This document shows, piece after piece, positions 1 through 9,321 of a stretch of 64,000 nt of DNA; the first letter of the stretch is position 1; every line of letters starts with the position of its first letter. Location: contig SVFN01000009.1 in NCBI GenBank assembly GCA_015056815.1, forward strand, positions 65,172 to 129,171, written 5' to 3'. The translations under genes were made by a program, and so were the position numbers. The stretch comes from Lachnospiraceae bacterium (GTDB lineage Bacteria > Bacillota > Clostridia > Lachnospirales > Lachnospiraceae). A model generated the notes under the pieces. That model was given only the letters and a program-made list of their open reading frames with translations. It was not told where the DNA came from and did not search any database.

Positions 1-3000
1 TGAAACGACATGGGGAAAAGAAAAGTCTGTTGCGGATACTGCTTGCGATCTGTATATTGTTCGGGACAATCGGGGCAGGAAGGATCAACGCACAGGCGAA
101 GGTGATGGAGAAGATTAAGATCTATACTCCCGGACCGGCAGTGGGAGAAAGTATCTATCGTTATGAGGACAGGACGACTCCGCTCGGAACACAAAAGACC
201 ATCACATTTGGCGGTGAGAATAAGTATATGGTCGAAATCCCGGATTATAATAAAAAGGGATTTCGAAAGGGTGTCAAATGGACCAGGCTGATAAAAGACT
301 ATAATAGTTACGGTATTTTTTGCGGCTGGAAAGAGGAGACCATGGGAGCAGATGATAAATTCGGAGACAGTGAGGAGGAAACCGACTTTTATTATCTGTA
401 CATTATGCTCGACAGAGTAAGCTATTTCCGTAACAGCTGGGAGCTTCCTGCGGACAGCACAGCTTTTGAGGTCTATTCACAGGATGTACCGGATCATTAT
501 ATTGATGATGCGGCAGAAGTAGAGATTGTGAATGAAGACAGATGTATTGTAAAGATTGCGTTTCTGAAAAGTAATCTGTTTGGAACATTTCGCGGAAAGC
601 TTGATATTACCATAGATGAGCCGGAAGCCGGCAAAAAAATAGAAGATATCAAGATCACGGATGTGAAGGACGGCAAAGTGTTGAAGGAATCTGTCAAATG
701 CGGCATAAACATTGCAGACTCCTGGTATCGTCTGAAAAATGATAAAGATCCTTCCGCTTCTTTAGAACAATGGGAAAAAGTGTCGGGGGAGGATGTTTTT
801 GAACCGGGCTATTATTATCAGACTACAGCGATGGATGTTGTGAAAAGAGAATATTTTCATCTGTATACGCAAGAAAAAAATCATGCGAAAAAGGGATCAA
901 ATGAGTCATATAGTGTATTGCCTATACTGCCTGAGCTGACGGGAACACAGGGAATTCAGTTTACGATCAACGGCAAAGCGGCAGTTGGTTATTATGAGAC
1001 TTTAGCAAAAGGCCTTTGGAAAAAAGAGATCACGCAGGAAGTGGACTGTGTTTATCTGACGACAGGTAACTTCGGACTGTTAGGCGAAGGTGATGGAACA
1101 GCTGCCTATGCGGATAACTGGAATAAGCTGGATGTGGATACGGTTCGTGGTAAACTGGCTGACGGATCGTATCCGTATACGAAGAAAAATGTCAAGGAGG
1201 CCGGATGGACAAACGGTGTAAAATGGGAGCACTGGAACAAAACAGACTGGGAAACAGTAAAAAACGGTGATGACCTGATCGCCGGTGACAGATACAGGGT
1301 TACTTGCCAAATAGGATGTTTGGATAAATACCGTTTTGCCCCAAACGTAAAATGGTATCTTGACGGAATCAAGATAAAAGAAGTGTCACAGGGAGATGAT
1401 GAGAAAGAGCTGGAGCTTCAGTATGAATATATTCTGCCGAGTGTATCCTCTTTCGTCATCAATGATACTGTTTTCCGAAATGGTGATACACCGGTATACA
1501 CGGCTCAGATGGGTGCAGACAGATATCAGCTTTCCGGAAAAGAGGATTCTGCCACAAGAAAGAACGGGATACAGTGGAGTTATTATTATGAAGACAATGC
1601 ATTCACGGTATCAAATGACCCATGTATCCAAAGCGACAGCAGATATTATATCGATTATATTTTAGAGCCGACAGAAGGCAATTGCTTCCCGGCAGGCGAA
1701 TACTGGACAAATAACATGCTAGTTTCCGCAAATTCTGGAACGGCAGAACTGATCAGCTGCACAGCCGAGAGAGCACAGATACGGGTGCTGGTTGAGCCGT
1801 TCAATGCGGTTACTGATGTAAGGATCGTGATTCCGAGCAGACCGGTAGCGGGTATGACGCCTTCCGATACAGGCAGATTTTATTTTATGGATAATGGTAA
1901 TGAGCTGGTGGATCCATTTTTCAGCAGTGCTTATATTGGTCATGGCTATGGTTACAATCTCCAGAATCTTCAGGATCAATGGCTGGAATCCACGGATGAT
2001 ATGCAATACGTACCGATGACGACAGAAACCTTTGTGGAAGGTAAATACTATGGTACAAAGCTGGTCGGGATCATCAAAACGATGATTGGCGATAAGGCGC
2101 GGTTTCAAGAGGGATCTCTGGGCATCAGAGCGGATGCATCTGTATATGTGAATGATCAGCTGATCGGTGTATGGAAGGATCTGGCGCAGAATTTCCGCTG
2201 TGATTTTGGAAAGCTGGATGGAACAGAAAAAATAGACATCGCTTCGGCGATCCTTTCCAATGTCAGGAATAAGGTTTATACAGGCAGCGCGCTTACACAG
2301 GATATCACTTTGAAACTGGGAGATGTTCTTTTAAAAGAGGGTATCGACTATACGGTTTCTTATGAGAATAATGTGGAGCCGGGCGAAGCGAAACTGATCG
2401 TGACAGGAAGCGGTAATTATGCGGGATACATAGAAAGAAGCTTCACGATCTGGGAATCGGCAAAAGAGATCAGTACTACTGCTGATATTTCGGAAGCGGT
2501 TGTAAGCGGCATTGTGGATAAAGTGTATACCGGCAGTGAGATCCGACAGGAGATTGTCGTTATGTTAGGTGGCACGAAGCTGACAGAAGGCAAGGATTAT
2601 ACGGTTTCCTATACGAATAATACGGCAGTCGGAGAGGCCGGCGTGATCATTACCGGTATCGGCAAAATGAAAGGAACGATCAAAAAGACGTTCCGCATTA
2701 CAGCAGGTTGTGCGGTGACAGAACCCGGAGTGGGAACTGTTTCCGGAGACGGGAAGACTCTGACCGATACAGAGGGTAAGACATACCGGGTGGCAGATAC
2801 CGTTACGACGGAAGAACTGAAAAAGGGACTTACCGTGGCGGATAAGAAGACGGGCGGTAAGTATCGTATCACTCAGATCTATACGAAGCTTGGCGCCGGA
2901 CTTGTGATGACAGTGGTCGGCGGTACAGTTGAATACGTGGCACCTTACAATAAGAATACGAAGAAGATCGCAGCGACCAATTCGGTGAAACTGGCAGGCA

Positions 3001-3278
3001 TTACCTTTAAGGTGACATCGATCGGTGCCGGCTGCGGCAAGGGCTGCACAAAGCTTGCCAAAGTTGTGATAGGACCCAATATCACACAGATCGGCAAGAA
3101 TGCTTTTAAAGGCTGCAAGAAGCTGAAATCCGTGCAGATCAAGAGCAAGAGCCTGAAAAAAGTGGGTGGTAAAGCATTTAAGGGCATTCACAAAAAGGCT
3201 GTGATCAAAGTGCCGAAAGCAAAAATGAAAGCCTATCGGAAACTGTTAAAGGGTAAAACGATAGCAAAAATAAAATAA
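1..3278 (+). CDS. Large secreted repeat protein with BspA-type C-terminal module (start codon cut by window edge)
   Basis: Function unknown; probably an exported surface protein. The frame is open to base 1, and the first bases read (a)TG-AAA-CGA-CAT, so the true ATG very probably begins one base before the window, giving about 1092 residues. The N-terminus is basic, then a hydrophobic stretch (LLRILLAICILFGTIG) ends near an Ala-x-Ala site, a signal peptide. The body holds degenerate repeats with a 'P-x-x-G' opening, a 'NGVKW' core and an 'F-x-x-G-x-Y' closing. Two Ig-like repeats (about residues 750-820 and 835-900, with YTG...GKDYTVSY-like cores) follow. The last roughly 190 residues are a BspA/LRR_5-type module (IGKNAFKGCKKLKSV) ending in a lysine-rich tail. 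There is no LPXTG motif. The next gene is a paralogue. Confidence 0.85.
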   Translation, partial: KRHGEKKSLLRILLAICILFGTIGAGRINAQAKVMEKIKIYTPGPAVGESIYRYEDRTTPLGTQKTITFGGENKYMVEIPDYNKKGFRKGVKWTRLIKDYNSYGIFCGWKEETMGADDKFGDSEEETDFYYLYIMLDRVSYFRNSWELPADSTAFEVYSQDVPDHYIDDAAEVEIVNEDRCIVKIAFLKSNLFGTFRGKLDITIDEPEAGKKIEDIKITDVKDGKVLKESVKCGINIADSWYRLKNDKDPSASLEQWEKVSGEDVFEPGYYYQTTAMDVVKREYFHLYTQEKNHAKKGSNESYSVLPILPELTGTQGIQFTINGKAAVGYYETLAKGLWKKEITQEVDCVYLTTGNFGLLGEGDGTAAYADNWNKLDVDTVRGKLADGSYPYTKKNVKEAGWTNGVKWEHWNKTDWETVKNGDDLIAGDRYRVTCQIGCLDKYRFAPNVKWYLDGIKIKEVSQGDDEKELELQYEYILPSVSSFVINDTVFRNGDTPVYTAQMGADRYQLSGKEDSATRKNGIQWSYYYEDNAFTVSNDPCIQSDSRYYIDYILEPTEGNCFPAGEYWTNNMLVSANSGTAELISCTAERAQIRVLVEPFNAVTDVRIVIPSRPVAGMTPSDTGRFYFMDNGNELVDPFFSSAYIGHGYGYNLQNLQDQWLESTDDMQYVPMTTETFVEGKYYGTKLVGIIKTMIGDKARFQEGSLGIRADASVYVNDQLIGVWKDLAQNFRCDFGKLDGTEKIDIASAILSNVRNKVYTGSALTQDITLKLGDVLLKEGIDYTVSYENNVEPGEAKLIVTGSGNYAGYIERSFTIWESAKEISTTADISEAVVSGIVDKVYTGSEIRQEIVVMLGGTKLTEGKDYTVSYTNNTAVGEAGVIITGIGKMKGTIKKTFRITAGCAVTEPGVGTVSGDGKTLTDTEGKTYRVADTVTTEELKKGLTVADKKTGGKYRITQIYTKLGAGLVMTVVGGTVEYVAPYNKNTKKIAATNSVKLAGITFKVTSIGAGCGKGCTKLAKVVIGPNITQIGKNAFKGCKKLKSVQIKSKSLKKVGGKAFKGIHKKAVIKVPKAKMKAYRKLLKGKTIAKIK

Positions 3279-3289
3279 AACAAAGACAG

Positions 3290-3329
3290 ACAGGGAGACG
3301 ATGACAAGAAAAACGCCTCCCTGTTTTTT
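3290..3329 (+). terminator. Rho-independent terminator after first secreted protein gene
   Basis: An 8-bp stem, ACAGGGAG (3290-3297) with CTCCCTGT (3317-3324), is followed by a run of six T. It separates the two paralogous secreted protein genes into different transcripts. Confidence 0.85.
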
Positions 3330-3383
3330 GTGCAGAAGAATGAAAAAATCATCACTTCGGATGATGTGCCCCCGAAAGATTTA

Positions 3384-3392
3384 TGGTATAAT
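3384..3392 (+). promoter_or_regulatory. Extended -10 promoter for second secreted protein gene
   Basis: TGG-TATAAT is an extended -10 element at 3384-3392 with no convincing -35 hexamer. It would give a leader of about 125 bases before the ATG at 3523. Confidence 0.5.
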
Positions 3393-3522
3393 CTTTTAAA
3401 ATGCAGACTCTGCGGACGGCAAACAATGGGAAGAAGCAGTAAAAGAGTTTGAAGTGCACAGATGCCAAAGCGCATGAACGATTTGGGAGTGTGTGCTTTT
3501 GGATATGCAAAGGGGGAAAAAT

Positions 3523-6500
3523 ATGAAACAATGGAAACGAAAAACCAAAGCACAGTTCCTTTTTATGATCATCGGACTGATCATCTGTATAGCCGGAAAG
3601 AAGGGAACGGTATATGCGGAGCCTTATGTATTGAAGCTTAACATTCATATGAATACGCCGATGATCGGAGAGTATCCGTCTGACAACAGTAACAGGGATA
3701 TTTTTGTGGAAACGGAAGGCTATGAAGTTGTGGACTATGATCAGAACGGATATACCAACGGGGTCAAATGGACGGATGGATCGAATAAACCTGTAGATAT
3801 AACAAAGCCGTTTCATGCACAGGATTATATCGTTCATATTCTTGTGGCAAGAAAGGATGGCCAAAAAATAACCTCCACAGTCGACGGGAAACTGTTCGGG
3901 TCTAACGGAGCCATGTCATCAGGCATGAAGTGTGAAGGATATGCCACAGATTACGGAAACTATAAAGATTTAGCGGTTACGATCTATCAGGATAAGAGCA
4001 TTAAGGGAATAGAGTGCACGCTTGACACTCCTGTGGTGGGAGAAGAGCTGATCAAAAGCATAAAAGTGACGAAGATCAAAGCAGATACCGATTTCGACAA
4101 AGCTTATCTGGAGAGCAAAGATTATTCAAAGAGCTGGGTCGAAGCAACAGCGGCGGGCGGGCCATTCAAACAGCCGGCAGATGTTTCTTTCAGGAAAAGA
4201 TGCTATTACAAGACGAGAATACCGGATCTTTTGTATCAGGATGTTCTGAAAGCACTCAAAGATCCGGCGTCAAAGACCAGTTATATCGGTCTGAATGACA
4301 CAATAGAATGTAAGATAAATGATATCACTTATACCGTATCGTATAACTACGATAAGAACAGATGGGACCTGACGGATCCTTACTATGCATGCGGGATGGC
4401 AAAAGAGATGATAAGCGAGGTGGATCTGACCGGGCTGGAACTGCCGGAAGCAGGCAAAAAGCCGGATCGGGACTATTCGATCCCGAATGATGCAGGCTAC
4501 GTTAAGGCTGATCCGAATAATAATAATCTGGGGACCTATGTCAGTTGGATGGATCTGACGGAGAAGGAACTTATGGATGCTTCGGATACCTTTATCGAAG
4601 GACATGTGTATCGGGCATATGCGGCAGTGCAATTAAAGGATGAAGGCTATGCTTTCAGTGAAAAACTGTGTGAAAAAATCAATGGGGAATCTGTAAAGAC
4701 GGAGAATATGGCCGGCCGTCAGAGAGTAAACGTGGAATTTGATTATTCCTTTCCGACGATCGGCGTAAAGGAACAGATCCGGATAAAAGGGGTCTGCGCT
4801 CCGGTCGCAGGGGAGAAACCGTCTACAGAGGGATGGTCTTCATGGCCGATCGGAAATGATAAATGTGATATTTCACAGCCTTTCTGGTATGTGGTTGATC
4901 AGAATGATCCGACGAAGGATTCGCAGATGTTCGGGGATACATTTGAGAAAGGAAGAACGTATCGGCTGAAATTCTGGTTAGAGGGAAAAATGAATCAGTA
5001 TTTTTCCGACTGGATGCAGCAACTTGAGCAGATGAATATCAGTGTGGAAGGTGCCACTTCTTGCAAAATCGAAAGATATAATAGCACGGAATACTACAAT
5101 ATGCTTTATATTTCAGCTGAATTTGAGACAAAAAGCCCGATCACGAGTATTTCGATCTCAGGCTATAAACCGCCAAGAACAGGAACAACGGCTTCCTATG
5201 ATGGTTTTTCGGTAAAAAGCAGTGAGAAATACGAAATTTACTCCGGATTAAACTCTGACCTGATGAAAAACGGTATCGAATGGGGAAGGACGATGGGCGG
5301 AACCGATGTCGGTACTCAGGCAAAGGAAACTCTGATCTTTGAAAAGGATCGTGCGTATTATACGGATATCGTGGTAAAAGCAAAGGAAGGAGAACTGTTC
5401 CCGACTGATCTGACAAAGATCACAGCGACGGTATCCGGCTATCCGGCAGAAGTGGATGATTGCGATATTGTCGGTGAGTATGTGATCGTCAGAGTGCGAA
5501 ATATGGGCAGAGACAATATCAAGAGAATGGATTATACCATTCCGACTCCTGTTGTGGGACAAAAGCCCGGAAAGATCACGTTTGAGACGATCCCGGCCAA
5601 TGCCATGAAAGGAGGAAATGAGTTTGACAGTTCTGCATACTGGCAGGTTTCGGAGGATGGTGTTCACTATGTGAATATGGACCCCAATGCGGTCTTTGAA
5701 GCCGGGAACTATTATCGGACCAACGTATATGGAATGCATCAAATCGCTCTTTTGATCGTGACGGCTTTCGGTGATGTCTATAACCGGGATGTGACGTATG
5801 GGCTTGATGCGGAATGCGAAAAATATATCAACGGAAAGAGCGTCGATGAGGAAGGAACGCTGCAGGATTCGGTGTATTTCTGTTTTGACAGGCTTGCGGA
5901 AGCGGGAAGCGGTGAAACTCCGGAAGGACCGGGTGGCGGAAGCACAGAAGGACCGGGCGGAAATACCGGAAAGAACGAAGGTGGGAAACCCGGTGAGCCG
6001 GTTGAAGGCGTCGGGACGATCTCGCCGGATCAAAAGATCCTGACGGATGAGAATGGAAAGCAGTATCAGATCGAAGAAAACATGAAGCCGGAAAGCATTG
6101 AGAAGGATGCACTGATCGCAGATAAAAAAAGCGGCGGCAAATACCGTATCACGAAGATTGTGAAAAAAGGCGGTAAAGTGACCGGTGGTACCGTGGAATA
6201 TATGGCACCCTACAATATAAACTGTACCAAAATCGCTGCGACCGAAAAGGTAAAACTCGCGGGAATCAGCTTCAAGGTGACAAGTATTGCCCCGGACTGT
6301 GCCAAAGGCTGTGGGAAACTGCAAAAACTTGTGATCGGATCGAATGTGACAAGTATTGGGAAAAATGCCTTTAACGGATGCAAGAAACTTAAGTCGATCA
6401 CGATCAAAACAAAGAAACTGACGAAGAAAAAAGTCGGAAAGAATGCTTTTAAAGATATCAGTGCGAAAGCGAAAGTAAAAGTCCCGGCGAAAAAGCTGAG

Positions 6501-6564
6501 GGCTTACAGGGCTATCTTAAAGGCATGCGGCATAAAAGGAAAGAAACAGAAGATAACGAAGTAA
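3523..6564 (+). CDS. Large secreted repeat protein with Gly/Pro linker and BspA-type C-terminal module
   Basis: Function unknown; a 1013-residue exported protein paralogous to the preceding gene. The ATG at 3523 is chosen because AAAGGGGG lies just upstream and the protein then begins with a typical signal peptide (basic MKQWKRK, hydrophobic core, cleavage near VYA-EP). About six degenerate repeats of 90-130 residues follow, each opening with P-V-x-G-x-x-P, containing a W (NGVKW, YVSW, NGIEW) and an F-x-x-G-x-x-Y motif. A flexible Gly/Pro/Glu linker (about residues 795-826) leads to the same C-terminal module as the first gene (GGKYRITKI, then IGKNAFNGCKKLKSI), ending very basic. It has no LPXTG, choline-binding or SLH motif, so attachment, if any, may rest on the basic tail. 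Confidence 0.87.
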   Translation: MKQWKRKTKAQFLFMIIGLIICIAGKKGTVYAEPYVLKLNIHMNTPMIGEYPSDNSNRDIFVETEGYEVVDYDQNGYTNGVKWTDGSNKPVDITKPFHAQDYIVHILVARKDGQKITSTVDGKLFGSNGAMSSGMKCEGYATDYGNYKDLAVTIYQDKSIKGIECTLDTPVVGEELIKSIKVTKIKADTDFDKAYLESKDYSKSWVEATAAGGPFKQPADVSFRKRCYYKTRIPDLLYQDVLKALKDPASKTSYIGLNDTIECKINDITYTVSYNYDKNRWDLTDPYYACGMAKEMISEVDLTGLELPEAGKKPDRDYSIPNDAGYVKADPNNNNLGTYVSWMDLTEKELMDASDTFIEGHVYRAYAAVQLKDEGYAFSEKLCEKINGESVKTENMAGRQRVNVEFDYSFPTIGVKEQIRIKGVCAPVAGEKPSTEGWSSWPIGNDKCDISQPFWYVVDQNDPTKDSQMFGDTFEKGRTYRLKFWLEGKMNQYFSDWMQQLEQMNISVEGATSCKIERYNSTEYYNMLYISAEFETKSPITSISISGYKPPRTGTTASYDGFSVKSSEKYEIYSGLNSDLMKNGIEWGRTMGGTDVGTQAKETLIFEKDRAYYTDIVVKAKEGELFPTDLTKITATVSGYPAEVDDCDIVGEYVIVRVRNMGRDNIKRMDYTIPTPVVGQKPGKITFETIPANAMKGGNEFDSSAYWQVSEDGVHYVNMDPNAVFEAGNYYRTNVYGMHQIALLIVTAFGDVYNRDVTYGLDAECEKYINGKSVDEEGTLQDSVYFCFDRLAEAGSGETPEGPGGGSTEGPGGNTGKNEGGKPGEPVEGVGTISPDQKILTDENGKQYQIEENMKPESIEKDALIADKKSGGKYRITKIVKKGGKVTGGTVEYMAPYNINCTKIAATEKVKLAGISFKVTSIAPDCAKGCGKLQKLVIGSNVTSIGKNAFNGCKKLKSITIKTKKLTKKKVGKNAFKDISAKAKVKVPAKKLRAYRAILKACGIKGKKQKITK

Positions 6565-6571
6565 GAGCAAG

Positions 6572-6605
6572 GAGACAGGGAGCGGAAGAGTTCCCTGTCT
6601 CTTTT
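6572..6605 (+). terminator. Rho-independent terminator
   Basis: A perfect 10-bp stem, GAGACAGGGA (6572-6581) with TCCCTGTCTC (6592-6601), is followed by TTTT. It ends the second secreted protein transcript. Confidence 0.88.
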
Positions 6606-6701
6606 ATAATAATCCGTAACGATTCGGAACAGATGCAGGATCCATCCAATGCGAATATTTATGAATCGAAACAAATATCCGTTTAAAGGATGGAAAAAAA
6701 C

Positions 6702-6730
6702 TTGACATATGTAGATTATCGATATATTAT
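6702..6730 (+). promoter_or_regulatory. Strong promoter of the padR unit
   Basis: TTGACA (6702-6707), a 17-base spacer and TATTAT (6725-6730), close to the vegetative consensus. The -10 is overlapped by the first copy of a repeated CGATATAT element, as expected for autorepression. Confidence 0.85.
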
Positions 6731-6750
6731 ATAGATAACCGATATATCGA
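6719..6750 (+). promoter_or_regulatory. Candidate PadR operator
   Basis: CGATATAT occurs at 6720-6727 and again at 6740-6747, exactly 20 bases (two helical turns) apart. The second copy is part of the palindrome CGATATATCG (6740-6749). The pair covers the -10 and the start region of the padR promoter. PadR proteins commonly repress their own gene; the assignment of this site to PadR is inferred from position. Confidence 0.55.
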
Positions 6751-6777
6751 AAATCTATATAACAGGGAGGAAGCATG

Positions 6778-7107
6778 ATGGCAATTGAAAAATCACTGGT
6801 ATCCGGAAGCATGACAATGCTTTTGTTAAAACTTTTGTCAGAGAAGGATATGTACGGCTATGAGATGATCGAAACGCTCAGGCAGCGTTCGGAAAATGTG
6901 TTTGAATTAAAGGCAGGTACATTGTACCCTCTTTTGCATGGCATGGAGGATAAGGGACTTTTAACCGTTTATGAGGAGGAAGTTACCGGAAAAGTGCGTA
7001 AGTATTATCGCATTACGAAAGAGGGGCATAAGATGCTTCAGAAAAAAACGGACGAGTGGACACAGTATTCGGATGCAGTGGTCCGCGTGCTGGCGATGGG
7101 GGTGTAG
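6778..7107 (+). CDS. PadR family transcriptional regulator
   Basis: A 109-residue winged-helix regulator of the PadR-s2 type. The LLKLLSEKDMYGYEMIETL stretch and the following 'LKAGTLYPLLHGMEDKGLL' helix-wing pattern are diagnostic. ATG codons occur at 6775 and 6778; the second sits 7 bases from AGGGAGG and is preferred. It is followed after 3 bases by a HAAS-FtsW-like membrane protein, the usual arrangement in which PadR regulates itself and a HAAS-domain partner. The ligand is unknown. The promoter carries a repeated CGATATAT element suited to autoregulation. Confidence 0.92.
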   Translation: MAIEKSLVSGSMTMLLLKLLSEKDMYGYEMIETLRQRSENVFELKAGTLYPLLHGMEDKGLLTVYEEEVTGKVRKYYRITKEGHKMLQKKTDEWTQYSDAVVRVLAMGV

Positions 7108-7110
7108 GAG

Positions 7111-8475
7111 ATGGAAGAATATTTAAACCTGTTGCTGGAGCAGATCCGTTATCAAAAGGCAAGACCTGTGATCCGCGAAGAACTGCAAAGTCATATGGAA
7201 GAACAGATCGAAGCAAACCTGGCGGCCGGAATGTCCGCCATGGAAGCGCAGAAGGAAGCGGTAAGAGACATGGGAAGCCCGAAAGAGGCAGGAATCGCAC
7301 TGGATAAGATACACAGACCGAAGAATGCCTGGGGCATGATCGGATTCATGGCAGCACTTACGATCACAGCCATTGTGATTCAGTCCATGCTGGGGACACA
7401 TGGATTTGCACGCTATGCCGTTCTGAGCTTTGTTGTGATGCTGGCTGTCTGTTATTTTGACTATACGCTGATCGGGCGTTTTGCCAAAATCACAGCCGGA
7501 GCTTTCTGTGTGCTTTGCATCTTTGGAATTTGTCAGCGAAATTATGTGAATGGGATGAGCTACTGTATCCGGCTTGGCTTTCTCAATGTCAGCCTGTTTT
7601 CTTTTATGATGCTTTATGTGCCTTTGTACGGGGCGGTTCTGTATCAATGTTCGAGGGATCACAAGGAAAAAATGCTTTTGTCAAAGGAAACGGACGGGAA
7701 GTTTCAAATGCTTTACAGGAAATACAAAGATCTGGTAAAAGCCTTCTTCTGGATGGCGTTTCCGGTATGGATCGCGCTTCGCATTCCAAGTATCTCACTT
7801 GCCTTTATGCTTTTACTCAGCATGAGCATTTTACTTACCATCGTATTATGCAAAGGCTGGTTTGATCTGAAAGCACGCAGGATCGTGGCTGCATTATGGT
7901 CTGTGATTCTGTTGGTGCCGGCTGCTTTACTGGGGATCTTCTGGAGGAGCCTGCCGGTTTATCAGACGGACAGACTCAAAGCCTTTGTGACAGGAGGGGG
8001 CAGTGCGAATTACCTGACCAACGTCTTAAGGGAGTGTGTCAAAAACGGCAGGCTTTTTGGCGGAGAACGACAGGAACTTTCACAGAAATTGCCGGATCTT
8101 AACAGTGGATTCCTTTATACTTACCTTTCATCCGGATACGGGATGATCCTGGGAATTGCATTGTGTACAGTACTGGCAGCACTCCTGATCCGTACTTTTG
8201 TGATCTGCCTGAAGCTAAAGAACCGGCTTGGTATGATCATGGGGCTTGGCAGTGTGTTGATCCTGGGGATCAATGTGATGATCAATATTCTGGAAAATAT
8301 GGGTCTGTTCCCGCTTTCGCAGACATTTCTTCCGTTCTTTTCGGCAGGAGGAAGCTGCATACTTGTCTGCTATACACTGATGGGGATCATTCTGAGCGTT
8401 TACCGTTACAAAAATGTTTATTCTGTACATGTTCATACGAAACGTCCGAAGATCCGCATGACGATCGATCTGTAA
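7111..8475 (+). CDS. HAAS-domain plus FtsW/RodA-like multi-pass membrane protein
   Basis: A 454-residue protein. Residues 1 to about 70 are a soluble helical HAAS/permease-prefix domain (REELQSHMEEQIEANLAAGM...AVRDMGSPKEAG), the part that normally pairs with PadR regulators. The rest has roughly nine hydrophobic segments. The last quarter resembles SEDS (FtsW/RodA/SpoVE) proteins: a long outer loop with LNSGFLYTYLSSGYGMILG and a closing FLPFFSAGGS (about residue 409), the counterpart of the family's P-x-x-SYGGSS. The sequence is much diverged, so polymerase activity is uncertain. It is translationally coupled to padR (3-base gap) and closed by a strong terminator. Possibly a stress-responsive wall or membrane factor; that is inference. 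Confidence 0.85.
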   Translation: MEEYLNLLLEQIRYQKARPVIREELQSHMEEQIEANLAAGMSAMEAQKEAVRDMGSPKEAGIALDKIHRPKNAWGMIGFMAALTITAIVIQSMLGTHGFARYAVLSFVVMLAVCYFDYTLIGRFAKITAGAFCVLCIFGICQRNYVNGMSYCIRLGFLNVSLFSFMMLYVPLYGAVLYQCSRDHKEKMLLSKETDGKFQMLYRKYKDLVKAFFWMAFPVWIALRIPSISLAFMLLLSMSILLTIVLCKGWFDLKARRIVAALWSVILLVPAALLGIFWRSLPVYQTDRLKAFVTGGGSANYLTNVLRECVKNGRLFGGERQELSQKLPDLNSGFLYTYLSSGYGMILGIALCTVLAALLIRTFVICLKLKNRLGMIMGLGSVLILGINVMINILENMGLFPLSQTFLPFFSAGGSCILVCYTLMGIILSVYRYKNVYSVHVHTKRPKIRMTIDL

Positions 8476-8525
8476 AACCGGAAAGAGGCAGAGGGAGTAA
8501 TGTCCCGCTGCCTCTTTCCGGTTTT
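8474..8525 (+). terminator. Strong terminator overlapping the stop codon
   Basis: A 17-bp stem (8474-8490 with 8509-8525; arms AAAACCGGAAAGAGGCA and complement) whose 5' arm includes the last bases of the stop codon and whose 3' arm ends GGTTTT. The symmetrical A/T ends could let it act in both directions. Confidence 0.85.
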
Positions 8526-8558
8526 GGATTCTCGCTTCGCTTTTCTCCAATAACGTGA

Positions 8559-8587
8559 TTGACAGAAAAATAACGAAGGAATATAAT
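8559..8587 (+). promoter_or_regulatory. Consensus promoter of rex
   Basis: TTGACA (8559-8564), 17 bases, TATAAT (8582-8587): a perfect match to the vegetative consensus. It rules out the upstream in-frame TTG at 8589 as the rex start, because that codon lies at the transcription start region. Confidence 0.9.
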
Positions 8588-8621
8588 ATTGTTTAGCTTG
8601 AATGTTTCGGGGGAAAAAGAA

Positions 8622-9290
8622 GTGGAACGCAAAGAAATCTCACAGGCGGTCATAAGCCGTCTTCCGCGCTATTACAGATATCTTGGAGAATTAAGGGACG
8701 ACGGAGTGGAGAGGATTTCCTCTCAGGAGCTGAGTGAACTGATGCAGTCGACCGCTTCGCAGATCCGTCAGGATCTGAATCATTTTGGCGGGTTCGGTCA
8801 GCAGGGATACGGTTACAATGTGGAGCAGCTGTATACGGAGATCGGAAAGATCCTTGGGCTTGACCAGATCCATCATCTGGTGTTGATCGGAGCAGGCAAT
8901 CTCGGTCAGGCACTTGCCAATTATGTGAATTTTGAGAGAAGAGGCTTTCTGATCGAGGGAATCTTTGATCAGAATCCGGCGCTTGTAGGCAGGCAGATCC
9001 GGGGGATCAAGGTACGCCCCATGGAAGAACTGGAGTCTTTTATCATAGAGCATCATGCCGATATAGGAGTCCTTACGATCCCGAAGACTGCGGCAGTTGC
9101 GGCGGCGGACAGACTCGTACGGTGCGGGATCAAGGCAATCTGGAATTTTGCCCATGTGGATCTGAAGGTTCCGCCAAAAGTGCAGGTTGAAAATGTACAT
9201 TTGTCAGACAGTCTGATGAAACTGTCTTATAATATATGCAACTATGCTGAGCTTCACAGGGAGCAAACCGATCGGGCGATCGATCCATAA
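8622..9290 (+). CDS. rex: Redox-sensing transcriptional repressor Rex
   Basis: Rex represses fermentation and electron-transfer genes and releases DNA when NADH binds, so it reports the NADH/NAD+ ratio. The 222-residue protein has an N-terminal winged helix (ISQAVISRLPRYYRYLGEL, SSQELSELMQSTASQIRQDL) and a C-terminal Rossmann domain with GAGNLGQAL (about residues 90-98). The GTG at 8622 is chosen because GGGGG lies 8 bases upstream and the perfect promoter excludes the earlier TTG. No Rex operator palindrome is visible on its own promoter. The next genes include NAD(P)H-hydrate repair, which fits a redox-cofactor theme. Confidence 0.96.
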   Translation: MERKEISQAVISRLPRYYRYLGELRDDGVERISSQELSELMQSTASQIRQDLNHFGGFGQQGYGYNVEQLYTEIGKILGLDQIHHLVLIGAGNLGQALANYVNFERRGFLIEGIFDQNPALVGRQIRGIKVRPMEELESFIIEHHADIGVLTIPKTAAVAAADRLVRCGIKAIWNFAHVDLKVPPKVQVENVHLSDSLMKLSYNICNYAELHREQTDRAIDP

Positions 9291-9321
9291 GAAGAATGCA
9301 GATACGGACAGAGGTGAGAAA

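Noticed and set aside
5248-6324. Long minus-strand open frame (358 codons) opposite the second secreted protein
   Set aside because: Low-complexity shadow of a real gene: no ribosome binding site, no recognisable domain, and the plus strand has a signal peptide and clear repeats.
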